Positions 32,104 through 43,317 of a stretch of 64,000 nt of DNA are shown here, in pieces; positions within the stretch are counted from its first letter, which is position 1, and each line of letters opens with the position of its first letter. The notes beneath the pieces were generated by a model. That model searched no databases. It was not told where the DNA came from and saw only the letters and a list, made by a program, of their open reading frames with translations. Both the position numbers and the translations under genes were made by a program. This DNA comes from Cyathus striatus (Eukaryota > Basidiomycota > Agaricomycetes > Agaricales > Nidulariaceae), in the NCBI GenBank assembly GCA_025738555.1, contig JAOVFP010000024.1:1116001-1180000 (forward strand). The letters run 5' to 3'.

Positions 32104-33499
32104 AGTTATATATGAACAAAGTAATAGTGATGATTTAGATGATTCAAGCAAAGATAAAAGACACAGCTGAAGGAAGAAGGATTGACAGGACTGGTTGGAA
32201 ATGCGACTACTGTCGCTGGCGTCTATGGGGCAAGTGATGGATAGCCAAATAAGGAAGGCTCCCCTTTCCACCGTTCGGCGTTAGACGCCTTTGACCGTTT
32301 ACTACTCCCTTCAAACCCAGGCATTCAGATCTAGAATAGTACGCTTCAATTATTGAACCTAGGAGCACTCAGTCAATCTCATTTCTTATATTTTAAAGAT
32401 TTAACACATCCACCCAACATAAATCAAGGACTTCGATTGCCCAGAACCATGTGCTTTCGATAGATGCTACACCCGTTTATATTCCTGACATTTTCCTGAC
32501 AGCAAAGCTACTTCTCATCGGGTGTTTTCAATAAATCAGCGCTCAGCCTAACTAAGGCTATCACAAGTGTTGGTCTCATCACTTACACCTGTGACCTCAG
32601 CTTCTTTCTTGCAGGAGAAGAGGACTAATATATTTTGAGGTTCTCTAATCATTATCAATGCAAGTCAAATGTAAATCGGGCCGTGCTGATAAATTTATTG
32701 GAACAGAAAACATGATTTTGAAAGCGAACCTCAGTGCTACTTTTAGAAGTAATTAAGGCGGAAATATGAATAACGCAAGCCGCCGGAGTCCCTTCCTTGC
32801 GGATGTGCAATTCTTCCTCTTCCAAACTCTTTTTTTAATAATGGACTCTTTAAAATAACTGAAACGGCGGAGCCATCTTTCATCTATCTATTGGTCTCCC
32901 GACATTTCGGGATGCTTAATTCGACAAGGGACGAAATATTTACTTTGAAGAGAGACTCCACGTAGGTAAGACGTTCTGTAATTCAATTGATGTCGCATTA
33001 TGTCGCTACTGTCAACCTGCAGGTGAAATACCTCGTTCCAGGACTCAATACAAATGTAATACTTACACGCACGTCTGCGCTGTCCTGATTTGAATACCAT
33101 GAATAAGACAAAATTCTATTTCAGTATATATATATGACCATAGTGGTACGTACCATGTACCTTCAAACATAAAGGTGATGCTGTACTCAGTTATAGGATT
33201 AACTTAAGGCTGCTCTGTACGAGACAAATTTATCCTGTGCTTTAATAGAGGCCTCACCTGCATTTTTGGGGTCCCTCGACAGGGAGCATATGCCTATTCT
33301 AGTACCTTCTTACGTGGCAATCTACAGCCAATCCACTTCAATGCCGCGGGAGATCTTCAGTTCACGGCTACCCACCGAGCTACTTTATGCTGACATTTTC
33401 CAATAGCCAGTCAAATTGACTGTACCTTTCGGTGATTTCCCCTGACAGTGGAACACCAAATTACAATGATCATGAGTATTTTTTATATGAATTTCTTCA
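32104..33499. other. Gene-free stretch
   Basis: About 1.4 kb upstream of the MTC1-like gene. The first 150 bp probably holds its promoter. The rest has only short ORFs on both strands; nothing recognisable. Confidence 0.4.
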
Positions 33500-33622
33500 T
33501 TGAAGACGTCGCAGAAAAAGCAGCGGCTTCAATTAGCGCATACCACACACCACACACCTCCACGGCATAAGTTGTCGGGGTCTATCAGGCCTGTTTACTC
33601 TCGTAGGTGCGACAGTCCCACC

Positions 33623-33882
33623 ATGGACCTTCTGTCGTCACAAGGGGAAACTAAGATAGAGACCGAAGAGAGCCCTACCACACACATCCAGCTTGAGAAA
33701 TACTATGCAATGCTACAGGTGTTTTTCCAAAAGTCGCCTTGTTCTTTCCATCTATACTCGTTCTTTTTCAGGACAAAGTTTGCTATATACAGATGCTTCA
33801 GGTGTATCACCTTGGTCAATTGTCCCATCTCGCGATGACGGCGCGGATTGCCGTTAGCACGAGCTTGAGAATGCCATCGTGA
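33623..33882 (+). CDS. Possible two-exon small protein (about 68 aa)
   Basis: Exon 1 reads MDLLSSQGETKIETEESP and ends in QLEKYYAMLQ at 33718. A 53-bp intron with GT donor, a polypyrimidine tract and TTTTTCAG acceptor (33719-33771) rejoins in frame to DKVCYIQMLQVYHLGQLSHL, ending at a TGA at 33880. The good splice signals and helical, heptad-like joined sequence support it. There is no recognised domain. An in-frame upstream ATG at 33500 would add 41 residues. It could also be a decayed or longer gene. Confidence 0.35.
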
Positions 33883-34707
33883 GCCAATCGCAGTATACGG
33901 GCAACTAGAATGTCGAATCCGGTAGCAAGCGGCTGATAGTGCTTATAACTTCTGAAGATGAGTATGTGCTACAATTTCCCATTTCTAGCTCACCATGTGA
34001 GAGCACCACAGTCATCGGTATGTAGGCAGAACATCCGAGATGTACTGACGAGGAGACTCCAAACCGAGTTGGTTCAACGGTCAACTACAAATTTTATATA
34101 AACCATGAAGATGCAAGTGACTCCATCAGGCCATTTTGACAACAATCAACTAGGAGATCTAATAATATATATAAAACATACTTATCACAATGATAACTTT
34201 TGGAAGTCTTCCTTGAATGTTTCACATCCCATATGCTTACATTAGAAACCAGCTTAAAGTCAGTGGAATCGACTCTGATGTGTGCTGTGTTATCCCATTA
34301 GTAAGTAGCATTAAGATATTACAGTGCAGCCTGCAGAAAACATCTGGCTTGTATGTGTTTGTCAAGTATTTGTGGCCATAAGTATTGTGAAATGGGGTGT
34401 ACTGTATTTATTTGCCTTACATAAATATTTGAGCTGCGACTTGTAAAAAATACTCAAAGTTGCTCAGTAAAGGATGCCCGAGGTTGGTTTCAGTACTGTA
34501 TTCAGTGGTTCAGTGACGCACGCGCGGCCAACTGGCATGTGATTGTTTTGACTTTACCGTCCTCAGTGGGCTAGTCGATTTTGAACAACCAAACGTTACT
34601 TACCTTGCTACCTCAGGCTACCTCTCATCCCGGCTTTATACCCCAGACCATACTACTTACACGATTGACTTCGACTTGTTGGTACCACAACTACACAGAC
34701 GCCAGAA
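33883..34707. other. Intergenic, PXMP4-like promoter side
   Basis: About 825 bp, AT-rich in its middle part, with no supportable gene. Confidence 0.4.
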
Positions 34708-35455
34708 ATGTCACTTGCTCTTATAAATGAAATCATTTCCAATCCTGCATACCACGATTACCTGGCTGTATTAAAGGGTGCTCGCAATGGTTTCGTGTAC
34801 GGGGTAAAAGTTAGGTTTCCTCATGCACTCGTCATGTCTATTTTGTTTGGGCGGGGAGAGTATGTGGTTCTTATTCGTTTCTGAATGTTCAAATATCTAA
34901 GTCTGTTGGCAGTTGGAGGAGCCGTCTGCGGGTGATTTATCGTGCAACAAAGCAGCATGCTATCAATTTAGCGAAATTTGTGTCATTGTACAAGACCTTT
35001 GTTCTTCTACAGAAGAAGGTCAACGGAGGGAAGGAACGCAGCAGTGACGCATTTATTGCTGGCCTTTTGAGCGGCTACACTGTTTTCGGGGAGCGTAACG
35101 CTGTTAACGAACAGGTCTGTATGTCAGTTATATACGTACATCGCATCGCCTTATAAGTTTATCCTAGATTGTTTTATACGTGGTCTCTCGTGTTGTTGCA
35201 TCGTTCATACCACGAGCAACATCTCCATACAACAGCTCTCCACAGTCAACGTTGGCCAACTCCGGTGTAAAACCACTTCCTCCAGATTCACGCTACTTCA
35301 CTCTGTTTGCAGCGCTGTCATGGGGTGCTGTGATGTGGCTCTTCCAACATCGTGGAGAAACTATTCAACCCGGCATGTTCAATTCTATGAAGTACCTCTA
35401 TCGTGACTCAGATGTCTGGAAGGACATTAGAACACTTTTTTGGAGCAATATCTAG
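34708..35455 (+). CDS. Peroxisomal membrane protein 4 (PXMP4/PMP24-like)
   Basis: Tim17/Tim22/Pmp24-superfamily integral membrane protein of peroxisomes; exact function unknown in the family. The start at 34708 gives MSLALINEIISNPAYHDYLA, then LKGARNGFVYGVKVRFPHAL and VMSILFGRG. After an intron come WRSRLRVIYRATKQHAINLA, KFVSLYKTFVLLQKKVNG and AFIAGLLSGYTVFGERNAVN. After another intron come IVLYVVSRVVASFIPRA, YFTLFAALSWGAVMWLFQHR, and a C-terminus with MKYLYRDSDVWKDIRTLFW. The RNG..YG.K.R.PH.LVM opening and the GY.VFG....VN.QI block are diagnostic. About 210 residues, as expected. It converges with the BTB-like gene, leaving 71 bp between stops. Confidence 0.88.
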
Positions 35456-35526
35456 GCATGGCTACGGATTATATCGTATATCCTATTATCTACCAGAGAT
35501 TCGCTATACTAATAGTACTACGATCC

Positions 35527-36642
35527 TCAATAATTATCTGGAAGTTGGTCGATACGTTTCGGAAGCCTGAAGCCCTTGTACTGGTAATAACGGTGGTCAA
35601 TACACTAATTATGGGTTCATTATGGCTTTTAACTTACAGCCAATAAATCAACTGCCGCTATACAAGCTTTATAACATGCTTTACAATGCTGCAATGTTTC
35701 AGTAAGCCGGTCCATTTCCCCTGCGATGTCAGTATCTAAAAAATATGGTTAGATTGTCAGATATTTGTTTTTCATGAAAGAACACTACTCGTCTGAATTT
35801 TGGGGGCAAGGGCCTTGCGCTGCCTATCCCAAAGGTCCATTGTTTGTTCCTTGTGAGCGGGACACTCACCGTAGCCTAACAAAATTCAGCATAAAATGTG
35901 CTGTTCAAGCTTTCCACGCGCACAACGTACCGCGGGGAAAGATGTCCTCCCCAAGGACTAACTCACGAAGCTTCTTGACGCGCAGATCTTGAAGCTGTAC
36001 AACTCTATGGTACGAATCAATATTTGGTAATGTCCGGACATCCTGAAGAGAATATGATGCGATAGGATCCAGATATTGACTAGCACTCGCAGCGACCTTA
36101 TCGAGAGCATGCACACAAGCAAAGGAGTATACCCGCAGCGGATGTACATGGGCATGAGCAGTTAGATGGACGCAAAGTGTATCCGATACGGAGTCCGGCA
36201 ACTCATACTTATCGACAAGGTTGAAAAATAGCGATACCAGAAGTGGAAGAGGGATCACCGTTTCCGGAATATACTGGACTTTGGGCACTTTGACTCTAAA
36301 CCTATCATCCTGTATGTCGTCGGTCGGAATTGGGATTGGTGGTGTAGGCGGGTCATGCAATATTCGGATGAGGGCCGCAAGTATGTTGCCGGGCTCGTGC
36401 AATTCCAAGACTTGATCATCAACTTTTCTCGGTGCTGAAGATCCGGTTTCACAAACGGTAAACATATCTCCTGAGAACAACCCATTCGGATCAGGTTCCA
36501 TGAGGCTGATAAGAGTATAAATTGGCGTACGAAAAACTTCACTGTTATTTAGCGCACCACGTTGTACCGGAAATGTAGTGCCATCTGGAATAGACCGCAC
36601 TAAAAAGTCAGGGCGGAGACAATTGAAAGATGTCCAAGCCAT
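35527..36642 (-). CDS. BTB/POZ-like protein of a basidiomycete-expanded family
   Basis: The start at 36642 gives MAWTSFNCLRPDFLVRSIPD, then GTTFPVQRGALNNSEVFR, a BTB-type opening where the protein reads 'substrate stored, not yet exposed' as in other fungal BTB proteins. After a 60-bp intron (36471-36530) come DMFTVCETGSS, VLELHEPGNILAALIRILHD, TVIPLPLLVSLFFNLVDKYE and LTAHAHVHPLRVYSFACVHA. The main frame ends at GEDIFPRG. Three more exons found by splice consensus (GTACGT and GTAAGT donors) extend it: YGECPAHKEQTMDLWDRQR, then DTDIAGEMDRLTETLQHC with CKACYKACIAAVDLLA, then YKGFRLPKRIDQLPDNY, stopping at 35527. BTB proteins often act as adaptors; the role here is unknown. Confidence 0.75.
36471..36530 (-). 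other. 60-bp in-frame, stop-free intron of the BTB-like gene
   Basis: Donor GTACGC and acceptor TTCTCAG. The intron is 60 bp with no stop in frame, so retention would insert 20 residues between VFR and DMF. Removing it restores an uninterrupted BTB core. Confidence 0.65.
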
Positions 36643-37101
36643 GTATTGCTACTGATTTCGGATAGCCCATCGAAAATCTTACATCCTTTTTATATTGCAA
36701 GCCATGAGGCGCAGCATATCGAACGTGGAACCTGATTGTGGCGGAACTACGGTCGGTTGCACAGGAAAGCACGTAAAATGATTCACATACTTGCTGTCAT
36801 TGTGTATAATGAAGCGTGTCTGTTGTTGAAGGTATGCTACTGGTATGCGTGTAGGAGAAAGAGAATCGAGACGATGTCGTTGTCTCCATGAGCTGTACAT
36901 CAAGAACAAACCATAGCTGAACGTGCTAAAAACTTGGTAATGCGTAAGGGGGTGGGGGGATATCAGTGAAGAGGAACAATGTATAGATGAGAAAAAAAAA
37001 CAAATGTGAAACCAGAAGAAAAGAGAGAAAAAAGCATAGTGGTATCATCAAAAGAGGTAAAGAGGGAGTCTAAAACCCAACAATCCCAGAAAAAAAATCC
37101 C
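36643..37101. other. Intergenic with one 76-codon ORF (36679-36909, minus)
   Basis: The ORF reads MFLMYSSWRQRHRLDSLSPT and ends at MLRLMACNIKRM. It lies directly upstream of the BTB-like start but cannot be spliced into that frame with a consensus acceptor. It may be a leader ORF, a separate small gene, or chance. Poly-A runs on the plus strand follow at about 36990-37095. Confidence 0.3.
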
Positions 37102-37974
37102 CTACATGATAATACACTTCCTCTTAGTACCCTTTTCTCCCTTTCCTGGTCTCATTTGCTCCGACGGACCTGGCTCTATGTTTCGTGTCTGTCGTAATGC
37201 ACGAACGAGGTTGGTGAAAAGGCGCTCGACATTTTGCGCAGTCTTGGCTGAAGTTTCAATGAATTCACAACCAAACTCCTTTGCCAGAGCGGCACCCTCC
37301 TCTTTTGATACTTCTCGTTCATAGGTTTTGTCGCATTTATTGCCAACGAGCATGAATATGGGATCCCCTCGCTTAACTCGACGCATCGACTGTCGAAAGA
37401 CTTCTAGTCGATCAAATGTTGCGCGCGAAGCAATTGAGTAGACGAGTATGAATCCTTGGCCTTCACTGTACACGCTGTGAGGACTTGAACGTTCGTACGA
37501 GACGTAAAAACGTACCGGACCCATTGATCGCGTAACGTTGCGTATTCCTCTGTTGTTTAAATTAGTCATCCAATGTAAAGAAATAAAGTATTATGCACTC
37601 ACCCTGGCCAGCAGTGTCGATAACCTCCACAAAACACATCCTATTGTCCACCACGAGCTGCTTCCGGTAGGCGTCTTCTATTGTTGGATCATATGTCTAA
37701 ACATGCATTGCAAGCGACATCAGAGACTGTAGTGACTGCGGTGATAGTGGCATACCTCTGTAAACAATTGAGGGGTCTCGTGTCAGCAAGTACGGGGGAG
37801 CTTGAGAAGGCACAACTACTCACCAACGAAACAATTGAGTGTGAACTAATAAGCGGAGAGCCTTCCCGTGAGTTCAAGTACAACGGGACGTGTAAAGTGA
37901 AGGCTCACCTGAACAGCCAGCGCTGTCTTGCCTACACCACCATCGCCTAATACAGCTACTCTCCAATTGTCCAT
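37102..37974 (-). CDS. Ras-family small GTPase with C-terminal CAAX box
   Basis: Membrane-anchored molecular switch. The start at 37974 gives [20 protein letters not shown], with the P-loop GDGGVGKT. Exon 2 gives FTLNCFV. The effector loop [17 protein letters not shown] follows, then VEVIDTAGQ with [10 protein letters not shown] (switch II with the catalytic Gln). [29 protein letters not shown] (G4) and FIETSAK (G5) come next. The tail ends [10 protein letters not shown], where CIIM is a prenylation motif after basic residues. It resembles Ras/Rap proteins more than Rho or Rab; which Ras subgroup is uncertain. Between FTLNCFV and TYDPT the Glu codon must be built from a single G, a 2-nt exon at 37756-37757 and no other sequence. 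About 210 residues, normal for the family. Confidence 0.92.
37756..37757 (-). other. Apparent 2-nt micro-exon in the Ras-like gene
   Basis: On the minus strand the order is TTCGTTG/GTGAGT, then TTTACAG/AG/GTATGC, then TTTAG/ACATATGAT. Joining gives GTT G-AG ACA TAT, which is the conserved V-E-T-Y-D-P. The flanking introns are 66 bp (37758-37823) and 59 bp (37697-37755) with normal signals. Skipping the two bases loses the frame. Confidence 0.6.
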
Positions 37975-39000
37975 GACTGCAGAAGACGTTTAAAAATAAG
38001 TAGATGGAAGATAACGATTGTACGATACCTTAGAAAAGCAAAGAAAGGGATCAGTGAGGGTAAGTGGGATGTTAATGGTATGGGGTGGAGAAAAGGAGGG
38101 AGGGGGAGTAGTGGTAGGGTGTGAAGTCGCAGAGTTGAAGTGAAAGGGGTATTGAGAAGCAGAGATAGCGAAAGAGGATGAGGATTCGAGAGTGGTCGTC
38201 GCAGTCGTATCGTGGATGGTCGTTAGAAAAAGGCGGAGGGGCCTTCGGTCAGGATATACGGCAGACAGAGGCCAACGGGAGACTTGGAGACTTGGGTCAA
38301 CTCGTTTGGGACACCCTATTTACCCCCCATTTTCACCCACAATCCTTATTTGCCACAATTTACGCCTGTTTGACTTGCCGTTTTGGCTCCACATCCTTGT
38401 CTCTTTTTCATCTTTTCCCCCAAACTAGCCCACTGTTTTCACCATATTTCCTTATTTATTCTTACTCTGTGCCCTAGTTTTCTCCACCCAGACTTCCAAG
38501 ACCAATGTCTCTCCTTCTCCTTCTCTATCTCCTCAGCTCCTCTCGTTACCAGCCCGTTCCGTCTACAGCCTTCTCGAATGGCACTGCTTCTCTGCATCTA
38601 AAGCAACGCTCTTCGCTCACAGCATCTCACCGCCCTCCAGTCCTCTACATGCTCCGGACATCTCCGGTCCACCGTCCTGCCAAAACCAGGCACTCCCATA
38701 CACAGCGCCTACCTCCGAATCAGTTTGCGTTTGTGGCTCGCGCATGGTTTTTATTACTACTTTAGCATTGTTAGACATGTCCCGCACGCATCTCCTGCTT
38801 TCCTTGTCTGTCAAAATAATCTCCTCCGTGTCCCTATCTGCAATGCAGTACCCGTGCGCGTGACCACACTCACGCTTCCAAACCAAGGCGCCTCACCGTC
38901 CACGGTGTCGTAACGAGGCCCCACCTGCCGTCTGATATCACAATGGACTGTCCCCTACAATCGCTTCACCAGGGCTGTTTTTCCTTGCTTTATGAGAGGC
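37975..39000. other. Ras-like upstream region, pyrimidine-rich on the plus strand further out
   Basis: The minus-strand promoter of the Ras-like gene is expected here (purine-rich plus strand, 38040-38180). From about 38300 to 38900 the plus strand becomes C/T-rich, with no conserved ORF; the frames there look compositional. Confidence 0.4.
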
Positions 39001-41468
39001 TTCTCCCAATTTGACAAAGCACAATGAATTGATGTAATTTTCCTTTTTTACTCTCGGCGTATGGATCCCTTATGTACCCACCTTTTCTTTTGGAATATCG
39101 CGCAATATCAGCTGACAAAGGTCCGAATCCACTCATATCCTTGACATGAACTAGGCCTCGTCCGCCTCGGAGTCGATGCGATTCGCTCAGCGCTTCGCCT
39201 CTGCCTACAAACTGATGATGTGTGACATTCATTTACAAAAAATAGATGGCTACAGCAAGAAAGAAAAAAGATCGCATAAAATATTTTAGCAGTGGCCAAC
39301 ATTGCAAGGAACTTTGTTCTGAAATTGTGATAATTATAACAAAGATTGGATATGGTTCTCTTCCTATTAATTTGCATACTTCATTACTGCCGTGCTAGCT
39401 ATGTAAACTTGGCAAAAATATCTGACGAAAGAAAACAGGTAAATCCACAGCAAGTTATAAACATAGATCTCTTTACGGGACCGAAGGAAAGCATTCGATC
39501 GCGGGGTATACTAATCTGGACGCATCGGTCTCTGCATCTGCATATGGTTCTTGATAGAAATTCCGGCTAAGCCATATTTAAGAACATGCACGCAGTCGCG
39601 ATGAATAAAATTCTTGCGACTGAAGCCAGCAGCAACGGTGTTCGTGCATTCCTTGAGGCTTGAGGTGACATTACACCAAGAAAAAGATTCCGCCTTTTAA
39701 GACTGAAGGTGGCGAACGGTGTAATCAATGAGTCAATGCCAAACTGAAGGAACCTTTCATTATGTATAAGTAAATATACAAATGTTAAAATGGATTTCTC
39801 AGGGATTTCCTTCAGCAACCTTCAAACCAAATCGATTACATAGTAGTATCGTATCTGATTCAATTTGATTGTCATTTCTCTTGACTGAAATTCTATTTTT
39901 TTTTTGCTGATCAGTCACGAAATCAGATACCGTAGGATACCGTTCGAAAAGAGGCTTCGGGAAATCCGGGATAATATTTTATTAGCGTTCGAATAATGAA
40001 TTCTGTAAATGAACCATGAAGGTAAAATTCTTGAACCAATTTATTGGGTGGTTCATTCGCACCCAGTTCACCGGTCCCGGTCGCATGATTATCTTTCTAC
40101 TTATTTTCACGAATAAAGAAGCATTCTGGTGCAATTCTGGTCTACATATGTGTTCTTTCTTTGGCTCCTTTTAACTCCTATTGTGTTTCTTTGCTTTCAA
40201 CGGGACCGTATAAAGGCTTCTTTATACATGTTGAGAAGTGGAATCCTTTGGGAATTAGTACTTGCCACTAGTTGGGACTCATGCACCCCATGGTTTCTCC
40301 CGACTTCAATCAGCTTGTGCCTGTTCGTGCCTCTTTTCTAGGCACATCTGAATCTTGATGCTGTCGTGTATCAGTTCCGCCAAAGGTACTTTCGGCGATC
40401 ATCAAAAGACCTTTCTCCAGACTCTGGACGAGATTCGTGCGTAACAGATGACAGGCGCAAGCTCGCATAATCATGCGGATGAGAAAATTACAAGTGCAGT
40501 TGACTCTGGCTTTTCTGGCGCAGCAGTCCGCTGCGGATAAGGACGACTGCCTATCTATATGTTTCACCCTTAGATCAGTTACAACGTACTCTATGTCATC
40601 GTTGAAAGTAATTGATTCTTTGCCGCAGCACTTTTTAACACTATTTTCTCCTTTAAGAAACTGATAAAAATTACTACTTGCTTACTCTGGCGAATGGTTG
40701 CTCTCGGGTGCAGGTAAGTGACTTATTTACCTGGGAATGTCGGCCATCGACATCCCAGTCAAATCCGAGTCAAGGTGCTTACTATCTCAGAGTATCTCTC
40801 AAACTAGCCTTCCCCGTAGTACTTAATAGCTTTCCCCGGGGTTTGTAAGACGAAGTTCGACTTCATCTTGCAGTCTGCGGGTTCTTATTTGTAGATGACG
40901 TTAGCCAACATACGTTTATATATAATTGTCTAATGGTTATCTCGCTATTGGTGGCTTTGCGTTAAGTATTCATAATTGTTGCATAATTGCATAGACCTGT
41001 ACGAAGTCGGTGAAACTTGCGGAACAATTGTGTCGCATTTTAGTGAGGAGACTTGTGCAAATGAAATACAAATGACAAGAATATTTTTCTATGTCAGACA
41101 ATCTTCTGCCATAGTTTTTAGCTCTAATTGTGCGGGCGTCGTTTTTGTGCAGCAGAAGTTAGATGCTCGGACTTGTTGCGGAGTTTGATACGTTTATACA
41201 ACTTTCTTGTGCCCCACTAGTATAGGTACGGACATTTTACTGTGATCTTTCGAAGTCCGGTAGCCACTTCTGCACGAGGATCGGTAATTGCGATCAATTA
41301 GTTATTCCTCTTCAAGTTGAAGTTCAATTCAATGCCTACAGCTAGGGTTACGAACAAGTTACGAACTCAGGTTGAGGACAAACGGACATGCCGCCCGACA
41401 CGTAAGTAATTTTGCGGCTCGGACTAGAGAGTATGCAAATTCGTGGCAAGGATCCGTATAGTCTATAA
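39001..41468. other. Gene-poor AT-rich stretch
   Basis: About 2.5 kb of AT-rich sequence with only short ORFs on both strands. One small palindrome, TGAACCA..TGGTTCA at 40032-40055, has a further TGAACCA copy at about 40010. No gene is supportable. Confidence 0.4.
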
Positions 41469-41484
41469 TGGGGGTCACCAATCC
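41469..41484 (+). repeat. Left terminal inverted repeat
   Basis: Sixteen bases, perfect inverted match to 42750-42765. Confidence 0.9.
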
Positions 41485-42749
41485 CTATATGGTGTTTAGC
41501 GTGACGTCACACAGTGTGACCAAAAGTGACCAAAATCTTGTCCCAGGATAAAACTGACGCAGTGAAGTGAAATTCTGAGTGTTTCTCTTTATCCTTTCTG
41601 TGTAATAATGATATTTCATCTATTATAAGTCTCTCAATATATGTACTATGTCTAAATTATAAATATAAATGCTTAAATACATCTTCCTTCCTTGTCACAA
41701 CTTTGTCACAGGCTGAAAGTTGTCATTTAGAAGGGCCTAAGCATTGGGATATACATATCATATAATATATTTTAACATATATAACATGTTTTTATAATCT
41801 TACGTTCTTAACACTGTTATAAAATGAATTTTATGATATGCTCTGTGATGATCTAGTGATTATATGGCTAAAATATTGCTGAATTAAAGAACTAAAGAGA
41901 TGTTTTATTATATCTGATTAAATTATTTTTATAATCATAAACAGTAGTTCATAATAAAGCTTATTTTATGAATTTCCGCCAAGTTATCACTTGGAGGTAG
42001 TGTTTAAGTGGTGTATATGTGGTGTACTGTGCTAATTTCCCACGCTCTTTGATACAGCGAAATTACAACTTCAATTGCTTCATGGAAACTTATTATTTTG
42101 ATTAGTGATAGTAATATAAAGTGCTCAACTACAACATATTACCAACACTATTGAGTCAGAATAATTATTACGAAGAGAATGGCTGTCTAATGATGGTCTA
42201 CAGTGCAACTTGAGTGTATATTATACTAGTTTCTCACGCTATTTAGCAGGGCAAAACTTGTATCTACGGCCACTCATCAGAATCTCACTTTCACAGCTAG
42301 CTTTAATGACAAAAAGTACTCAGATTAAGTATTAGAATAGAACTGTTGAGCCTGAATTTTTACTTTTTTACTTTTACCTTGAGATCCTGTGTGTTACCTT
42401 GCATGATTGACTGGTTAAAGAAGGCTTCTTAAAATTCTGGCTCAACAGTTTTGTTCCATATACTAAACTATATAACTTTTGTTATTAAGATTAGCGGATA
42501 AAGTGAAAATCTGAAGACTGGGCACAATATTACTGATTTGATGCCTATTTTGGCAGAGAGGTTGGACTATTATGCAATTTTAAATTTATGTATTAGACTA
42601 CTAAAAATATAATTACACAAGGTTAAATATACTACTAAATAACATATTATGCAAGTTATTTTAAAGCGATTGAGTGTCTGTAGCAAAAGATATTACACTG
42701 GGACAATGCAAAATGGGCATGTGTCGCTGTCACGCTTGTGTGACATGCC

Positions 42750-42765
42750 GGATTGGTGACCCCCA
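42750..42765 (-). repeat. Right terminal inverted repeat
   Basis: Sixteen bases, perfect inverted match to 41469-41484. Confidence 0.9.
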
Positions 42766-43317
42766 CGTATAGCGTGAGACAGATGCAACGTAACACCCCA
42801 ACGAATTTCAGTTGTGCTCAACACGAGCTTAAGTGTTCCGGGTGCTATTTATAGATCACGTTTTTTAACGCTTTGACCAATGAGACATTTCTCAGCATAC
42901 CGAGCGAACCGGAGTTGCAACAACAGAGCAGAGTATCAAGAGGGTATCGATTTATCACTGCACTTGAAGGCACGAGAGCCTTACTACTACTAGAAGTACA
43001 TCGCTAGTGAATGACAAAGGAGGTATCTATGGCACTTTGTAAAAGGTAAAGTAGTGTCAAAAGTAATAATAAAAGTAGAGGAACATCTAAGGTAGGAGGG
43101 GAAGGGGGGAAGAGTACGTGTTTTTGTTAGATGGAACAGTGTGTATAGTGAGACAGTTGGATTTTTGCGCCAAGTCAAGGAAGGCCTAGAGGAAGTGTCG
43201 AAAGCGAGAGCGTGCAAAGCGAACGGTAGAGGTGGACGGGAGCGGAGTAGAAGTGGACTGAGGTTTAGACGGGGGCGGTCGTGACGGGGCGTAGTGAAGA
43301 GTATTGAGGAAGCATAA
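42766..43317. other. Flank between the inverted-repeat element and a small gene
   Basis: About 550 bp. The part 43080-43317 is purine-rich on the plus strand and probably 3' untranslated sequence of the minus-strand small gene that follows. The overlapping long minus frame (42990-43553) is Pro/Ser/Arg-rich and judged a shadow. Confidence 0.35.

Larger units (their letters stand above)
41469..42765. mobile_element. Non-autonomous DNA transposon-like element with 16-bp terminal inverted repeats
   Basis: The left end TGGGGGTCACCAATCC (41469-41484) is the exact reverse complement of the right end GGATTGGTGACCCCCA (42750-42765). The 1,297-bp interior is very AT-rich and has no ORF of useful size, so it encodes no transposase. 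Subterminal sequence at both ends carries GTGAC/GTCAC motifs (CGTGACGTCACACAGTGTGAC on the left, CTGTCACGCTTGTGTGACA on the right), typical of transposase binding arrays. CGTATAG occurs on both flanks (7 bp before the left end and directly after the right end), a possible target duplication with a small left-hand addition. The class is not assignable from this alone. Confidence 0.75.

Noticed and set aside
41469..42765. LTR retrotransposon or solo LTR
   Set aside because: The terminal repeats are inverted, not direct, and there is no TG..CA boundary, primer-binding site or polypurine tract.
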